Shown: positions 34,536 through 44,023 of the stretch, in pieces
How the letters are laid out: each line of letters starts with the position of its first letter
How positions within the stretch are numbered: the first letter of the stretch is position 1
NCBI RefSeq assembly: GCF_002095435.2
Contig: NZ_MJEJ02000048.1
Coordinates: 1-64,000, forward strand
DNA from: Williamsia sp. 1138
GTDB taxonomy: Bacteria > Actinomycetota > Actinomycetes > Mycobacteriales > Mycobacteriaceae
Reading direction: 5' to 3'
DNA length: 64,000 nucleotides
Translations under genes and position numbers: made by a program
The notes under the pieces: generated by a model
Database searches by the model: none
Told to the model about the DNA's origin: nothing
Seen by the model: only the letters and a program-made list of their open reading frames with translations

Positions 34536-35591
34536 ATGCCCCTCGAATTGACGGTCGAACAACGCGACCTCGAATCCAGCCTCCGCTCGTCACTCGCACG
34601 CACCGCAGCCGGCGACGACGTGTGGAGTTCTCTGCTGGAGATGGGTTTGACCGAGGTCCCGTTTCCGGAGAACTACGGGGGAGCCGGATTCACCCTTAAA
34701 GACACCGCGGTGGTGATGGCCGAACTGGGTCGATCGCTGGGCGCAGCCCCGTACTTCTCATCCGTCATCCTGGCAGGCTTCACCCTGCTGCACGCAGGGT
34801 CGGAGGCTGCCAAAGCGCAGCATCTGCCGACGAGTGCCGATGGCAGCGTGACTGCGGCACTGGTATCCGGCTACCCGTTCGCGACGACCTCGGTCACTGC
34901 GTCCGATGGTGACGGCGACACACTCGTTCTCGATGGCGCGCAGGAGACCGTGGTCGCCGGAGCAGACGCTGACCTGCTCGTCGTCGTCGCCGAAGGGCCC
35001 ACCGGCCCGGAATTGGCGGTGATCGCCGGTGACGCCGCCGGCGTGGTGCGCACCTCGCGCGAGTCCCTCGACTTCACCAGACCACTTGCCCGGATCGAGT
35101 TCACGGGGGCGACAGCCCACCGCGCGGGCGGAGACGACCTCGCGGCAGGTCTCGCCAGAGCGCAGGCGATCGCCATCACGGCGCTCGCCGCCGAACAGGT
35201 GGGGGCTGCGCGCGCTTGCCTCGACATGTCCGTCGACTACGCCAAGACCCGGCAGCAGTTCGGCCGGGCCATCGGATCGTTCCAGTCGATCAAGCATCGG
35301 CTCACCGACATGCTCGTAGCGATCGAACTGGCCGAGGCCGCGGTGCTCGATGCCGCCGAAGCGGACACCCGCAGCGACGGCGAGTTGTTCGTCGCTGCCG
35401 CGACCGCCCGGGTACTCGCGTCGCGGGCCGCAACCTTTGCGGCCGAGGAGTCGGTCCAGATCCACGGCGGCATCGGCTTCACCTGGGAACACCCGCTGCA
35501 CAGGTACTTTCGCCGGGCCAAGACGAGCGAACTACTGTTCGGGAACACCGCCGTCCACGCCGACACGGTTGCTGCCGCGCTGGTGCCCTGA
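34536..35591 (+). CDS. Acyl-CoA dehydrogenase, small subunit
   Basis: 351 residues, shorter than a normal acyl-CoA dehydrogenase (about 380). The N-terminal domain has MGLTEVPFPENYGGAGFTL. The middle domain is reduced and lacks the FAD-contact pattern of the partner. The C-terminal domain has YAKTRQQFGRAIGSFQSIKHRL and ESVQIHGGIGFTWEHPLHRYFRR. This fits the partner subunit of a heterotetramer with the preceding 411-residue protein. AAGGAG precedes ATG 34536. A terminator hairpin follows after 22 bases. Confidence 0.87.
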   Translation: MPLELTVEQRDLESSLRSSLARTAAGDDVWSSLLEMGLTEVPFPENYGGAGFTLKDTAVVMAELGRSLGAAPYFSSVILAGFTLLHAGSEAAKAQHLPTSADGSVTAALVSGYPFATTSVTASDGDGDTLVLDGAQETVVAGADADLLVVVAEGPTGPELAVIAGDAAGVVRTSRESLDFTRPLARIEFTGATAHRAGGDDLAAGLARAQAIAITALAAEQVGAARACLDMSVDYAKTRQQFGRAIGSFQSIKHRLTDMLVAIELAEAAVLDAAEADTRSDGELFVAAATARVLASRAATFAAEESVQIHGGIGFTWEHPLHRYFRRAKTSELLFGNTAVHADTVAAALVP

Positions 35592-35613
35592 ATCACACGA
35601 TCCGTATATACGA

Positions 35614-35643
35614 AAGACGAGCCACCTGTAGGTGGCTCGTCTT
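35614..35643. terminator. Terminator hairpin at the end of the CoA-ligase operon
   Basis: AAGACGAGCCACC (35614-35626) pairs perfectly with GGTGGCTCGTCTT (35631-35643) around TGTA. It lies between convergent genes (acyl-CoA dehydrogenase and the SDR), so it may act in both directions. The CGAAGAC-like outer arm is shared with two other hairpins in the window. Confidence 0.8.
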
Positions 35644-35691
35644 CGTACTCACGGCTCGTGTGTGCTGTGCAGCAATAACGTCAGAGCGCGA

Positions 35692-36531
35692 TCACGGCTT
35701 GTTCACCGCGCCCGCATCGACGGAATACTGCGAGGCCGTCACGTAGCGCGCCTCGTCGGAGGCCAGCCAGGCCACGAGGTTGCTCACGTCGCGAGGGTCG
35801 ATCCACGGAACCGGAAGCAGGTTGGTCACCTTCATCGCCTCGGCGGCGGCGTCGCGGGTGGGATTCGGGTCATCCGGAGAGAACAATCCCCAGGTCCGCT
35901 TGTTCTGGATCATCGGGGTGTCCACACCGGTCGGGTGCACCGTGTTGACCCGGATGCCGAAGGGCCCGAGCTCCTGCGCGAGACTCTTCATCAACCCGAC
36001 CACCCCGTGCTTGCTCGCCGTGTAGTGCGGCGCATTCGCGTAACCCTGCATGCCCGCGGTGGAACTGGTCAGCAGGATGACGCCGCCGCCCTGCTTCTTG
36101 AGGTGCGGGATGGCCGCGTGCGCAGTGAAGAAGACGCCCGTCAGGTTGATGTCCAGGACGTCACGCCATGCCTCTTCGGGCATGCCGTCGGCGTCGTGAC
36201 TGATGAAGATGCCGGCGTTGGCCAGAACGATGTCCAATCCACCCAGTGCAGCAACGCCTTCGTCGAGGGCGGCGGTGAGCGCCGAGAGGTCGCGAACATC
36301 GACCTCCCGCGCAACGATTCGCCTGTCCAGCCCCTCGACCAGGCGCACGGTCTCCGCCAGGTCGGCGGGCTCCGCCAACTCATAGAACGGCGTCACGCTC
36401 TCGATCGGCCGACAGATGTCGACCGCGATGATGTCCGCCCCTTCTTCGGCGAGACGGATCGCGTGCGAACGTCCTTGTCCTCGTGCGGCTCCCGTGATGA
36501 AGGCGACTTTGCCCTCGAAACGACCACCCAT
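35692..36531 (-). CDS. Mycofactocin-type SDR oxidoreductase (carveol-dehydrogenase-like)
   Basis: 279 residues. FEGKVAFITGAARGQGRSHA is the dinucleotide motif. The long insert after IIAVDIC (PIESVTPFYELAEPADLAETV) is typical of the mycofactocin-coupled SDR subfamily, where NAD stays bound and mycofactocin re-oxidises it. Catalytic residues lie in LLTSSTAGMQGYANAPHYTASKHG. (-)-trans-carveol dehydrogenase of Rhodococcus belongs to this group. Probable role: oxidation of a secondary cyclic alcohol. No mycofactocin biosynthesis genes are in the window. It is followed by pyruvate carboxylase upstream on the same strand, 58 bases apart. Confidence 0.88.
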   Translation of the reverse strand: MGGRFEGKVAFITGAARGQGRSHAIRLAEEGADIIAVDICRPIESVTPFYELAEPADLAETVRLVEGLDRRIVAREVDVRDLSALTAALDEGVAALGGLDIVLANAGIFISHDADGMPEEAWRDVLDINLTGVFFTAHAAIPHLKKQGGGVILLTSSTAGMQGYANAPHYTASKHGVVGLMKSLAQELGPFGIRVNTVHPTGVDTPMIQNKRTWGLFSPDDPNPTRDAAAEAMKVTNLLPVPWIDPRDVSNLVAWLASDEARYVTASQYSVDAGAVNKP

Positions 36532-36589
36532 GTTCTCTCACTCCTTCACATTGTTTGGCCACGGGCGACATCGCGCCCGCAGCCCTGAT

Positions 36590-39500
36590 CTAGCCGACGA
36601 CGAGCAACAGGTCTCCACCGTCGACCTGTGCGCCCCGGCTGATCGGGACCCTGGTCACCACACCGGCTTTGGTGGCGGTGATGGTCGCTTCCATCTTCAT
36701 CGCCTCGATCGAACCGACCGACTCCCCCTGAGCAACGTTGTCCCCCTCTTTCACCGACAGCGTCACCACACCGGTGAACGGCGCCGGTAGATGTCCGGGG
36801 TCGTTACGGTCGGCCTTCTCAGCCGAACGTGTGGTCGTCTCGATGCTTCGGTCGCGAATCTGTACCGGGCGCAGCTGTCCGTTGAGGATGCACAAGACGT
36901 TGCGCATCCCGTTCGCGTCCGGGTCGGAGATCGCCTCGAGACCGATGAGCAGTTCCACGCCCTTTTCGAGCTGCACCCGATGCTCCTCGTCCTGCCGAAG
37001 ACCGTAGAAGTACTGGTTGGTAGACAACTGCGAGGTGTCACCGTAGCTGTCGCGGTGCGACTCGAACTCGGCGGTCGGCCCCGGGAACAACAACCGGTTC
37101 AACGCCTCTCGCCGCTCGCGCGAGCCGGCGCCGAGTGCGGTGGTGTCCGCCTCGGTCAGCGGGACGATCGCCCGCGGCTCGGCGCGGCCCGCCAGCGCAC
37201 GCGAGCGCAGCGGTTCGGGCCAGCCACCGGCGGGCTCGCCCAGATCTCCACGTAGGAAGTCGATCACCGACGCCGGGATGTCATAGCCCGCGGGGTCGGC
37301 CTCGAAGTCTGCCGCCGTGGCATCCGCACCGACCAGCGACAGCGCGAGATCTCCGACGACCTTCGACGACGGGGTCACCTTGATCAACCGGCCCAGGATC
37401 CGGTCGGCGCCTGCGTACGCGGCCTCGATGTCTTCGAAGCGGTGCGCCAATCCGAGCGCGTCGGCCTGCTGCCGCAGATTGGACAACTGGCCACCCGGGA
37501 TCTCGTGGGTGTAGACCCGACCGGTGGGCGCCGGAAGTCCTGACTCGAACGGCGCGTACGCCGATCGCACTGCTTCCCAGTACGGTTCGAGGTCGCAGAC
37601 GGCGGCCAGGTCCAGCCCGGTGGCCCGGTCGGTGTGGTCGGTCGCTGCGACGATCGCCGACAGCGCGGGCTGGCTGGTGGTGCCGGCCAGTGCGGCACTG
37701 GCGCCATCGACCGCGTCGACGCCCGCCTGCCAGGCCGCGTAGTAGGTCGCGAGCTGACCACCCGGCGTGTCGTGGGTGTGTAGGTGGACCGGCAGATCGA
37801 AGTTCGAGCGTAGTGCGGTGACCAGCGTTGCCGCCGCTGCGGGACGCAGCAGGCCTGCCATGTCCTTGATGGCCAGGACATGCGCACCGGCCTCGACCAT
37901 CTGTTCCGCCAGGCGTAGGTAGTAGTCCAGGGTGTACAGCGTCTCGCGCGGGTCGGCGAGGTCGCCGGTGTACGAGATGGCGACCTCTGCGATGGCCGTC
38001 CCGGTCTCCCGGACCGCGTCGATGGCCGTACGCATCTGATCGATGTTGTTGAGCGCGTCGAAGATTCGGAAGATGTCGACGCCGGTGTCGGTGGCCTCGC
38101 GGACGAACGCGTGGGTGACCTCGTCCGGGTATGCCGTGTAACCGACTGTATTGCGGCCGCGCAGCAACATCTGCAGGCAGATGTTCGGCATCGCGGCGCG
38201 CAACGCGGCCAGACGTTCCCACGGGTCCTCGTGCAGGAAGCGCAAGGCCACGTCGTACGTTGCTCCGCCCCAGGCCTCGACGGACAACAGTTGCGGGGTC
38301 ATGCGTGCGACGTGCGGCGCCACGGTGACCAGGTCGCGGGTGCGCACCCGGGTCGCCAGCAACGACTGATGAGCGTCCCGGAAGGTGGTGTCGGTGACGG
38401 CCAATGCTGATGCGGCACGGAGGTCGGCCGCGAACCCGGCGGGACCGAGTCGGAGCAGTCGATCCCGCGACCCGGGTTCGGGCCGGGACGTCAGGTCGAC
38501 GTCGGGCAGCTTGTCGGTGGCGTAGACCGACGTGGGCCGTTCCCCGTGGGGCCGGTTCACCGTGATGTCGGCCAGGTAGCGCAGGATCTTGGTGCCCCGG
38601 TCTGCAGAGACGTTCTGGGTCAACAGTTCCGGATGCTCTTCGATGAACGTCGTCGTGACGTTCCAGGCGAGGAAGTCGGGATTGTCCAACACCGCTTGCA
38701 GGAACGGGATGTTCGTCGCCACCCCGCGAACACGGAACTCCGCGATCGCACGCCGGGACCGCGCGCAGGCGGTGGCGAAGTCGCGGCCACGGCAGGTGAG
38801 TTTGACCAGCATCGAGTCGAAGTGCGAGCCGATCTCCGAGCCGACGCCGACACTGCCGTCGAGGCGCACGCCGGACCCACCGGGGGTGCGGTAGGCGGTC
38901 ACCCGGCCGGTGTCGGGGCGGAAGCCGTTGGTCGGGTCTTCCGTGGTGATGCGACATTGCATCGCAGCGCCGTGGATTTCGATCGAATCCTGGGTCAGGC
39001 CCAGGTCGGCGAGCGTCTCGCCGGAGGCGATCCGCAGTTGCGAACCCACCAGATCGACGTCGGTGATCTCCTCGGTCACGGTGTGCTCGACCTGGATCCG
39101 CGGGTTCATCTCGATGAACACGTAGTTGCCGTACGGATCGAGGAGAAATTCGACGGTGCCGGCGCAGGTGTAGCCGATGTGCCGGGCGAACTTCACCGCA
39201 TCGGCACAGATTCGTTGCCTCAGTTCGGGATCCAGCCCCGGGGCGGGCGCGACCTCGACCACCTTCTGATGGCGGCGCTGCAGCGAACAATCCCGCTCGT
39301 ACAGATGGATCACGTCGCCCGTGGCGTCCGCAAGGATCTGTACCTCGATGTGGCGAGGATCGACGACCGCCTGCTCGAGGAACACCGTGCCGTCGCCGAA
39401 CGCGGTCTTCGCCTCCCGCGACGCCGCCTCGATCGACTCGCGCAGTTGCTCTGGCTCGGCGACGCGGCGCATCCCGCGGCCACCACCACCGGCAACTGCT

Positions 39501-39973
39501 TTCACGAACAGCGGGAACCGCATCTGAGCCGCCGCCTCGATCAGGGTGTCCACGTCGTCGGACGGTGCGGAAGAAGCGAGCACCGGGAGTCCCGCGGCGC
39601 GAGCGGCGGCGATGGCCTGGGACTTGTCGCCGGTCAGTTCCAAGATCTGCGCGGAGGGACCGACGAACACGATGCCCTCGGCCTCGCATGCAGCGGCCAA
39701 GCCGGCATTCTCCGACAGGAACCCGTACCCCGGGTAGACGGCGTCGGCGCCGGAACGTTTCGCCGCCGCGATGATCTCGCCGACCGAGAGATACGCGCGG
39801 ACCGGATGCCCCACCTCGCCGATCTGGTAAGCCTCGAAGGCTTTCGCCCGGTGCGCCGAGTTGCGATCCTCATAGGGGAAGACGGCAACGGTCGATGCTC
39901 CCAGCTCGACGGCTGCGCGAAAGGCGCGAACCGCGATCTCTCCGCGGTTGGCGACGAGGACTTTCGAGAACAT
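36590..39973 (-). CDS. pyc: Pyruvate carboxylase
   Basis: 1127 residues, the usual length of the single-chain enzyme. The biotin-carboxylase part (1-450) starts MFSKVLVANRGEIAVRAF and contains KAVAGGGGRGMR and FIEMNPRIQVEHTVTE. The carboxyltransferase part (510-800) has DTTFRDAHQSLLATRVRT, RIFDALNN, KDMAGLLRP and HLHTHDTPGG. The C-terminal biotinyl domain has EAMKMEA with the biotin Lys near residue 1092. It makes oxaloacetate from pyruvate. GGAGGAACGCC before ATG 39973 sets the start; the longer frame to 40078 runs into the promoter. Sitting inside a catabolic island, it may refill the citrate cycle when propionyl- or acetyl-CoA is formed. Confidence 0.95.
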   Translation of the reverse strand: MFSKVLVANRGEIAVRAFRAAVELGASTVAVFPYEDRNSAHRAKAFEAYQIGEVGHPVRAYLSVGEIIAAAKRSGADAVYPGYGFLSENAGLAAACEAEGIVFVGPSAQILELTGDKSQAIAAARAAGLPVLASSAPSDDVDTLIEAAAQMRFPLFVKAVAGGGGRGMRRVAEPEQLRESIEAASREAKTAFGDGTVFLEQAVVDPRHIEVQILADATGDVIHLYERDCSLQRRHQKVVEVAPAPGLDPELRQRICADAVKFARHIGYTCAGTVEFLLDPYGNYVFIEMNPRIQVEHTVTEEITDVDLVGSQLRIASGETLADLGLTQDSIEIHGAAMQCRITTEDPTNGFRPDTGRVTAYRTPGGSGVRLDGSVGVGSEIGSHFDSMLVKLTCRGRDFATACARSRRAIAEFRVRGVATNIPFLQAVLDNPDFLAWNVTTTFIEEHPELLTQNVSADRGTKILRYLADITVNRPHGERPTSVYATDKLPDVDLTSRPEPGSRDRLLRLGPAGFAADLRAASALAVTDTTFRDAHQSLLATRVRTRDLVTVAPHVARMTPQLLSVEAWGGATYDVALRFLHEDPWERLAALRAAMPNICLQMLLRGRNTVGYTAYPDEVTHAFVREATDTGVDIFRIFDALNNIDQMRTAIDAVRETGTAIAEVAISYTGDLADPRETLYTLDYYLRLAEQMVEAGAHVLAIKDMAGLLRPAAAATLVTALRSNFDLPVHLHTHDTPGGQLATYYAAWQAGVDAVDGASAALAGTTSQPALSAIVAATDHTDRATGLDLAAVCDLEPYWEAVRSAYAPFESGLPAPTGRVYTHEIPGGQLSNLRQQADALGLAHRFEDIEAAYAGADRILGRLIKVTPSSKVVGDLALSLVGADATAADFEADPAGYDIPASVIDFLRGDLGEPAGGWPEPLRSRALAGRAEPRAIVPLTEADTTALGAGSRERREALNRLLFPGPTAEFESHRDSYGDTSQLSTNQYFYGLRQDEEHRVQLEKGVELLIGLEAISDPDANGMRNVLCILNGQLRPVQIRDRSIETTTRSAEKADRNDPGHLPAPFTGVVTLSVKEGDNVAQGESVGSIEAMKMEATITATKAGVVTRVPISRGAQVDGGDLLLVVG

Positions 39974-40155
39974 GGCGTTCCTCCGGGGTAGCGAGTCAGG
40001 GCGGAATGGCAAAGACGCCTCGCGGGCCGACGAGGCGTAGAACAGGGGATGTGAGCTGAGTCTCCCATATTGGAGCACAACTTACTAGATGAATAATCAA
40101 GTTACTCGCCAAGCGGTGAACGCGAGAAAAGATCGCCAACTTGCTGCGCAATATC

Positions 40156-40192
40156 TCTGTACATGTTTCTATTGTGCCGATGTTTCTATAGT
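40156..40192 (+). promoter_or_regulatory. Candidate GntR operator (site D) with -10 element
   Basis: TCTGTACATGTTTC at 40156-40169 is a variant of the shared island motif (one base missing after TGTACAT). TATAGT at 40187-40192 is a good -10 hexamer. A -35 spaced 17 bases away would fall on TGTTTC (40164-40169), inside the motif, so a bound repressor would block it. CAAGTTACT at 40098-40106, also found near sites B and C, lies further upstream. The divergent pyruvate carboxylase starts at 39973. Confidence 0.5.
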
Positions 40193-40233
40193 GTGACTTG
40201 AAATACAGTCCGACAGCACCTCGAGGAGGACTC

Positions 40234-41973
40234 GTGACGAACGAGCAGAACGCCGACACCTGGATCACCGACTGGGAGTACAGCGAGCGGTACCCCGTGT
40301 ACACGCGGGCCAACGCAGGAGAGGTGCTGCCGGACCCGTCGAGCCCTCTCAATGTCAGCCTCGTGTGGAACAAGGGCCTCAACATCGGGTGGCGTGAGGG
40401 CTACGTCGAGCATCTCGGTACGCATCTGGCCTCCGAGCTCGACGAGGTGATGCCCGAAACGCTCGGCAACTTCGGTGGATACCACTTCACGAATTTCTCG
40501 GCGACCGAACTCAACGGCGCCCGCCTGCCCGGCATGACCGTTCCGGAGTGGAACCGGCTGTGGGTCGGCGACCATCCGGACCTCCCCGACTATGTGGAGA
40601 AGCCCGGCCACGCCAATGCCGAACTCACCGCACGACTGGCGGAGAAGAGTGCCTGGGCGCTGACCACCGACGAGTTCCCGGAAGCCGAGGAGACGAAGCG
40701 ACGGGCTGACCAGGCGCGGGCGAACCGACCCGATCTGAGCACCCTGAGTGATCAGCAATTGGTCGATCACGCCCGCTCATTCGTCCCCGACCTGATCTTC
40801 TGCTACGCCTATCATCCGGTCACCACCACACTCTCGACAGTCGGCCCTGCGGTCGCAGGCGCCCTGCTGGCCTCGATCGGCGAAGAGGACAAACTCGGTG
40901 ACCTGCTGAGCGGACTCGGTGGCGTCGACTCGGCCGCCCCGTCTTTCGCGCTGTGGGACATGGGCCGGCTGGTGGCGGGCTCCGAGGAGTTGACCTCGCT
41001 CTTCGACAACGGACTGGCCACCCTGCTCGACTCCGTGGATGCGAGCGGCTCTCCCGATGCCAAACAGTTCCGGACGGACTTCGACGACTTCCTCTTCAAG
41101 TACGGCTCGCGCGCGCCCAACGAATGGGACATCCGTTCGGACAGCTGGGAATCCAAGCCCGTCCTGGCCCTGCTCGCGATCAACGGGATGCGGCTGAGCC
41201 CCGACTCGTCGAACCCCGAACTGATCCGCCAGCGCAACGAGGCCAAGCGGGTCGCCCTGACCGAAGAACTCGCCGCCAAGATGCCCGACGAGGCGACCCG
41301 GCAGAGCTTCCTCGACGCCGCCAAGTCGATCACGCGGTTCATGCCGTGGCGCGAGCGCACCAAGACCGCCTGCGTCAAGGTGATGGGCGAGATGCGCACT
41401 GCGCTCTATGAATTGGGGCATCGAATGGTCGCTCGCGGCGTGATGGAAGATCACCACGACGTCACGATGCTGCTCGCCGATGAGCTCGATGCCTTCGCGG
41501 CCGACCCCGAGTCCTTCAAAGACACCATCGCGCAGCGGCGCGAGCAGTACCTCGCCCTCTTCGATCTCGAGCCGCCGTTCTTCCTCTTCGAGCCACTCCC
41601 GCTGTCGCAGTGGCCGAAGCGCACCGAGCACAAAGCGGAGATCGCTGTTCCCGGCGATTCGCTGGCCGGTGTCTCCGGCGCACCCGGGGTGAGCCGCGGC
41701 CGCGCTCGGATCCTGCACGATCCCTACGAGGCCGGACATCTGGAAGAGGGCGACATCATCATTGCGCCCCAGACAGATCCGGCCTGGACGCCCCTGTTCG
41801 TCTTTGCCGGCGGTGTCGTGGTCAATGTGGGCTCGACCATCACACACTCGTCGATCGTCTGCCGCGAGCTGGGAATCCCGTGCGCGGTCTCGGTGCAGGA
41901 CGCCACCGCCCGCATCCCCGACGGTGCGATGATCGAGGTCGACGGCAACACCGGAACTGTGACGGTGCTCTAG
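40234..41973 (+). CDS. PEP-synthase / rifampicin-phosphotransferase-like protein without ATP-grasp domain
   Basis: 579 residues. The segment ERYPVYTRANAGEVLPDPSSPL (17-39) begins the acceptor-binding domain that in rifampicin phosphotransferase follows the ATP-grasp domain, and FLFKYGSRAPNEWDIRSDSW (about 286-305) is its conserved core. The C-terminal mobile domain reads GAPGVSRGRARIL, APQTDPAWTPLF and GSTITHSSIVCRELGIP, with the phospho-accepting His538. No ATP-binding domain is present, so phosphate must come from a partner, as in phenylphosphate synthase (PpsA with PpsB). The substrate is probably an alcohol or phenol (inference). GTG 40234 has AGGAGG just upstream; TTG 40198 is less likely. 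It is the first gene of a four-gene coupled operon. Confidence 0.78.
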   Translation: MTNEQNADTWITDWEYSERYPVYTRANAGEVLPDPSSPLNVSLVWNKGLNIGWREGYVEHLGTHLASELDEVMPETLGNFGGYHFTNFSATELNGARLPGMTVPEWNRLWVGDHPDLPDYVEKPGHANAELTARLAEKSAWALTTDEFPEAEETKRRADQARANRPDLSTLSDQQLVDHARSFVPDLIFCYAYHPVTTTLSTVGPAVAGALLASIGEEDKLGDLLSGLGGVDSAAPSFALWDMGRLVAGSEELTSLFDNGLATLLDSVDASGSPDAKQFRTDFDDFLFKYGSRAPNEWDIRSDSWESKPVLALLAINGMRLSPDSSNPELIRQRNEAKRVALTEELAAKMPDEATRQSFLDAAKSITRFMPWRERTKTACVKVMGEMRTALYELGHRMVARGVMEDHHDVTMLLADELDAFAADPESFKDTIAQRREQYLALFDLEPPFFLFEPLPLSQWPKRTEHKAEIAVPGDSLAGVSGAPGVSRGRARILHDPYEAGHLEEGDIIIAPQTDPAWTPLFVFAGGVVVNVGSTITHSSIVCRELGIPCAVSVQDATARIPDGAMIEVDGNTGTVTVL

Positions 41974-42920
41974 TGGTCGAGATCGGTCTGACCCTGCCCC
42001 AACTCGGTGAACACGTCGACGCCGCGGCGATCCGCGCGTTCGCCACCTCTGCCGAAGAGCTCGGGTTCGCAAGCCTGTGGGTGCAGGAGCACCTGTTCTA
42101 CCCCGAGGCGAATGAATCGATCTACGGCGGACGGCACACCACCAGCGTGCACCCGGCATACCGTTCGGTACTCGGTGCCACCGAGCTGATGGCTTTCGTT
42201 GCCGCATGCACCGACAAGGCGATGATCGGCAGCAGCATCCTGGTCGCCGGCTACCACCGCCCGGTCGAACTGGCCCAACGTCTTTCGACGCTCGACGTAC
42301 TGTCCGGCGGTCGCCTGGTCGCGGGCCTCGGGGCCGGCTGGTCCGACGAGGAACACGGTCAGATGGACGTCGATCCCCGCACGCGTGGTCGACGGATGAG
42401 TGAACTGGTCACGGCCGTACAGGCATGCTGGGGGCCTGACCCGGTCGAGTTCTCGGGCGAGTTCTTCACCATCCCGCGGTCGGTCATCCGTCCCAAGCCC
42501 CTCCAGCAACCGCACCCACCACTACTGTCCGGATTACGGTCGACGGCCGGATTGGCCCGCACCGCAGCATTGTTCGACATCTGGAACCCCAGTAGCGGGA
42601 CCGCCGAGGCCTTGCAACAGCAACTCGACACGATGGCAGGTCTACGTGCCACCGACGCGGCGCCGGTCCGACTCTTCCTGCGCTCGTACCTGCAACGTCC
42701 CACCGATGCCGTCGGATCCGGCGGACACGGCATCGAGGGCGTTCGCGGCGACCTCCGTACCGCGGTCGAAGCCGGGGCCGAGCAATTCATCGTGGAGATA
42801 AACTTCTGGGACGAGATGCGATCCACCCAGGACTGGGCGGATGCGCCGGCCCGGCTGGCCTCGCTGCTCGAGACCGCCGAAGAACTCTCGACCGACATTT
42901 CGAAAGCGAGTGTGTTGTGA
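41973..42920 (+). CDS. LLM-class F420-type oxidoreductase
   Basis: 315 residues with the luciferase-like TIM barrel. VEIGLTLPQLGEHVD is the first strand. FASLWVQEHLFYP, IGSSILVAGYHRPVELAQRLSTLDVLSGGRLVAGLGAGW and a C-terminal barrel half follow the usual order. Members use reduced F420 or FMN; the family pattern favours F420 (inference). GTG 41973 overlaps the previous stop by one base (TAGTG). It may reduce or oxidise an intermediate of the alcohol pathway. It overlaps the next gene by four bases. Confidence 0.82.
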   Translation: MVEIGLTLPQLGEHVDAAAIRAFATSAEELGFASLWVQEHLFYPEANESIYGGRHTTSVHPAYRSVLGATELMAFVAACTDKAMIGSSILVAGYHRPVELAQRLSTLDVLSGGRLVAGLGAGWSDEEHGQMDVDPRTRGRRMSELVTAVQACWGPDPVEFSGEFFTIPRSVIRPKPLQQPHPPLLSGLRSTAGLARTAALFDIWNPSSGTAEALQQQLDTMAGLRATDAAPVRLFLRSYLQRPTDAVGSGGHGIEGVRGDLRTAVEAGAEQFIVEINFWDEMRSTQDWADAPARLASLLETAEELSTDISKASVL

Positions 42921-44023
42921 AGGCTGCAGTATTCGACGGGACCAGCCCGTCGTTGACGATCGAGAACATCCCACGGCCCGAGCCGCGGCGCGGCGAGATC
43001 CTGCTGAAGGTCACCGCCTGCGGCGTCTGCCACACCGACCTGCACGTGCTCAAGTCCGAGGTGAAGTTCCCGGTCCCGGCAGTACTCGGTCACGAGGTGT
43101 CCGGTGTCGTCGAGCAGACCGGAGAAGGCGTGGACAACGTCGCCGTCGGCGACCGCGTCGTCTGTAGCTTCATCATGCCGTGCGGCGATTGCAGGCACTG
43201 CGTCAGCGGCAAAGAGGATCTCTGCGAGAAGTTTTTCGCGCACAACAGACTGAACGGCACCCTGTACGACGGCGAAACGCGACTGGGCCGTGACGACGGC
43301 ACTCCGTTGGCGATGTACTCCATGGGTGGGCTGGCCGAATACTGTGTGGTGCCGGCATCCGATGCCTTCAAGGTTCCCGAGGGAGTCGGGCTCGGTGAGG
43401 TCTCGATCCTCGGTTGCAGCTCGTTCACTGCCCTCGGCGCGATCAACAACGCCGAACTCGTCCTGGGTGACCGGATCGCGGTCATCGCCGCCGGTGGGGT
43501 CGGATCGTCGATCGTGCAGTTCGCGGTCGCGTCGGGTGTCTCGCAGATCATCGCGATCGACATCGACGACGAGAAACTGAAAGCCGTTGCGGCACTGGGT
43601 GCCACCCACACCATCAACTCCCGCGCCACCGACGTGGTCGCCGAGGTGAAGGCCCTCACCGACGGCCACGGGGTCGACGTCGCTTTCGAGGCCCTCGGTA
43701 ACAAGCACACCTTCGCCACCGCGCTGGACATCCTCGACGACGGCGGTCGCGCTGTGGTGGTCGGTATCGCACCGGCAGGCAGCGTCGGCGAGATCGACCT
43801 GGCCCGCCTGGTCAGGCGCAAACTGGAGATCCACGGTTCCTACGGCGCCAAGGCCCGCACCGACATGCCCGCCTTGCTCCGTTTGGTCTCGGGCGGGATC
43901 GTCGAACCCGAACGGGTCATCACCCGCCGGTACACGCTGGATCAGGCCGATGAGGCCTACCAGGCGCTGGCCCGCGGTGAGATCATCGGGCGCGCGATCA
44001 TCGAGATGGCCCCATTAGAATGA
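42917..44023 (+). CDS. Zinc-dependent alcohol dehydrogenase
   Basis: 368 residues of the MDR family. The catalytic zinc ligands are Cys in TACGVCHTDLHVL (about 37), His in LGHEVSG (about 58) and Cys in ILGCSS. Structural-zinc cysteines lie in CGDCRHCVSGKEDLC (about 88-102). The NAD site is IAAGGVGSS (about 191) with an acidic residue after AIDID, so NAD+ is favoured over NADP+. The 25-residue insert after the structural zinc (FAHNRLNGTLYDGETRLGR) resembles aryl- or medium-chain alcohol dehydrogenases. Start and stop overlap the neighbours by four bases each. Confidence 0.9.
   Translation: MKAAVFDGTSPSLTIENIPRPEPRRGEILLKVTACGVCHTDLHVLKSEVKFPVPAVLGHEVSGVVEQTGEGVDNVAVGDRVVCSFIMPCGDCRHCVSGKEDLCEKFFAHNRLNGTLYDGETRLGRDDGTPLAMYSMGGLAEYCVVPASDAFKVPEGVGLGEVSILGCSSFTALGAINNAELVLGDRIAVIAAGGVGSSIVQFAVASGVSQIIAIDIDDEKLKAVAALGATHTINSRATDVVAEVKALTDGHGVDVAFEALGNKHTFATALDILDDGGRAVVVGIAPAGSVGEIDLARLVRRKLEIHGSYGAKARTDMPALLRLVSGGIVEPERVITRRYTLDQADEAYQALARGEIIGRAIIEMAPLE

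Noticed and set aside
37281-39689. 802-residue open frame on the minus strand
   Set aside because: It is a shifted frame inside pyruvate carboxylase on the same strand, very rich in Arg, His and Pro, with no motif. The in-frame enzyme is complete.
38546-39991. 481-residue plus-strand frame
   Set aside because: Antisense shadow of pyruvate carboxylase caused by high GC content; no ribosome-binding site or recognisable fold.
42359-43834. 491-residue minus-strand frame
   Set aside because: Antisense to the LLM and alcohol dehydrogenase genes, both of which have full motif sets and coupled starts.
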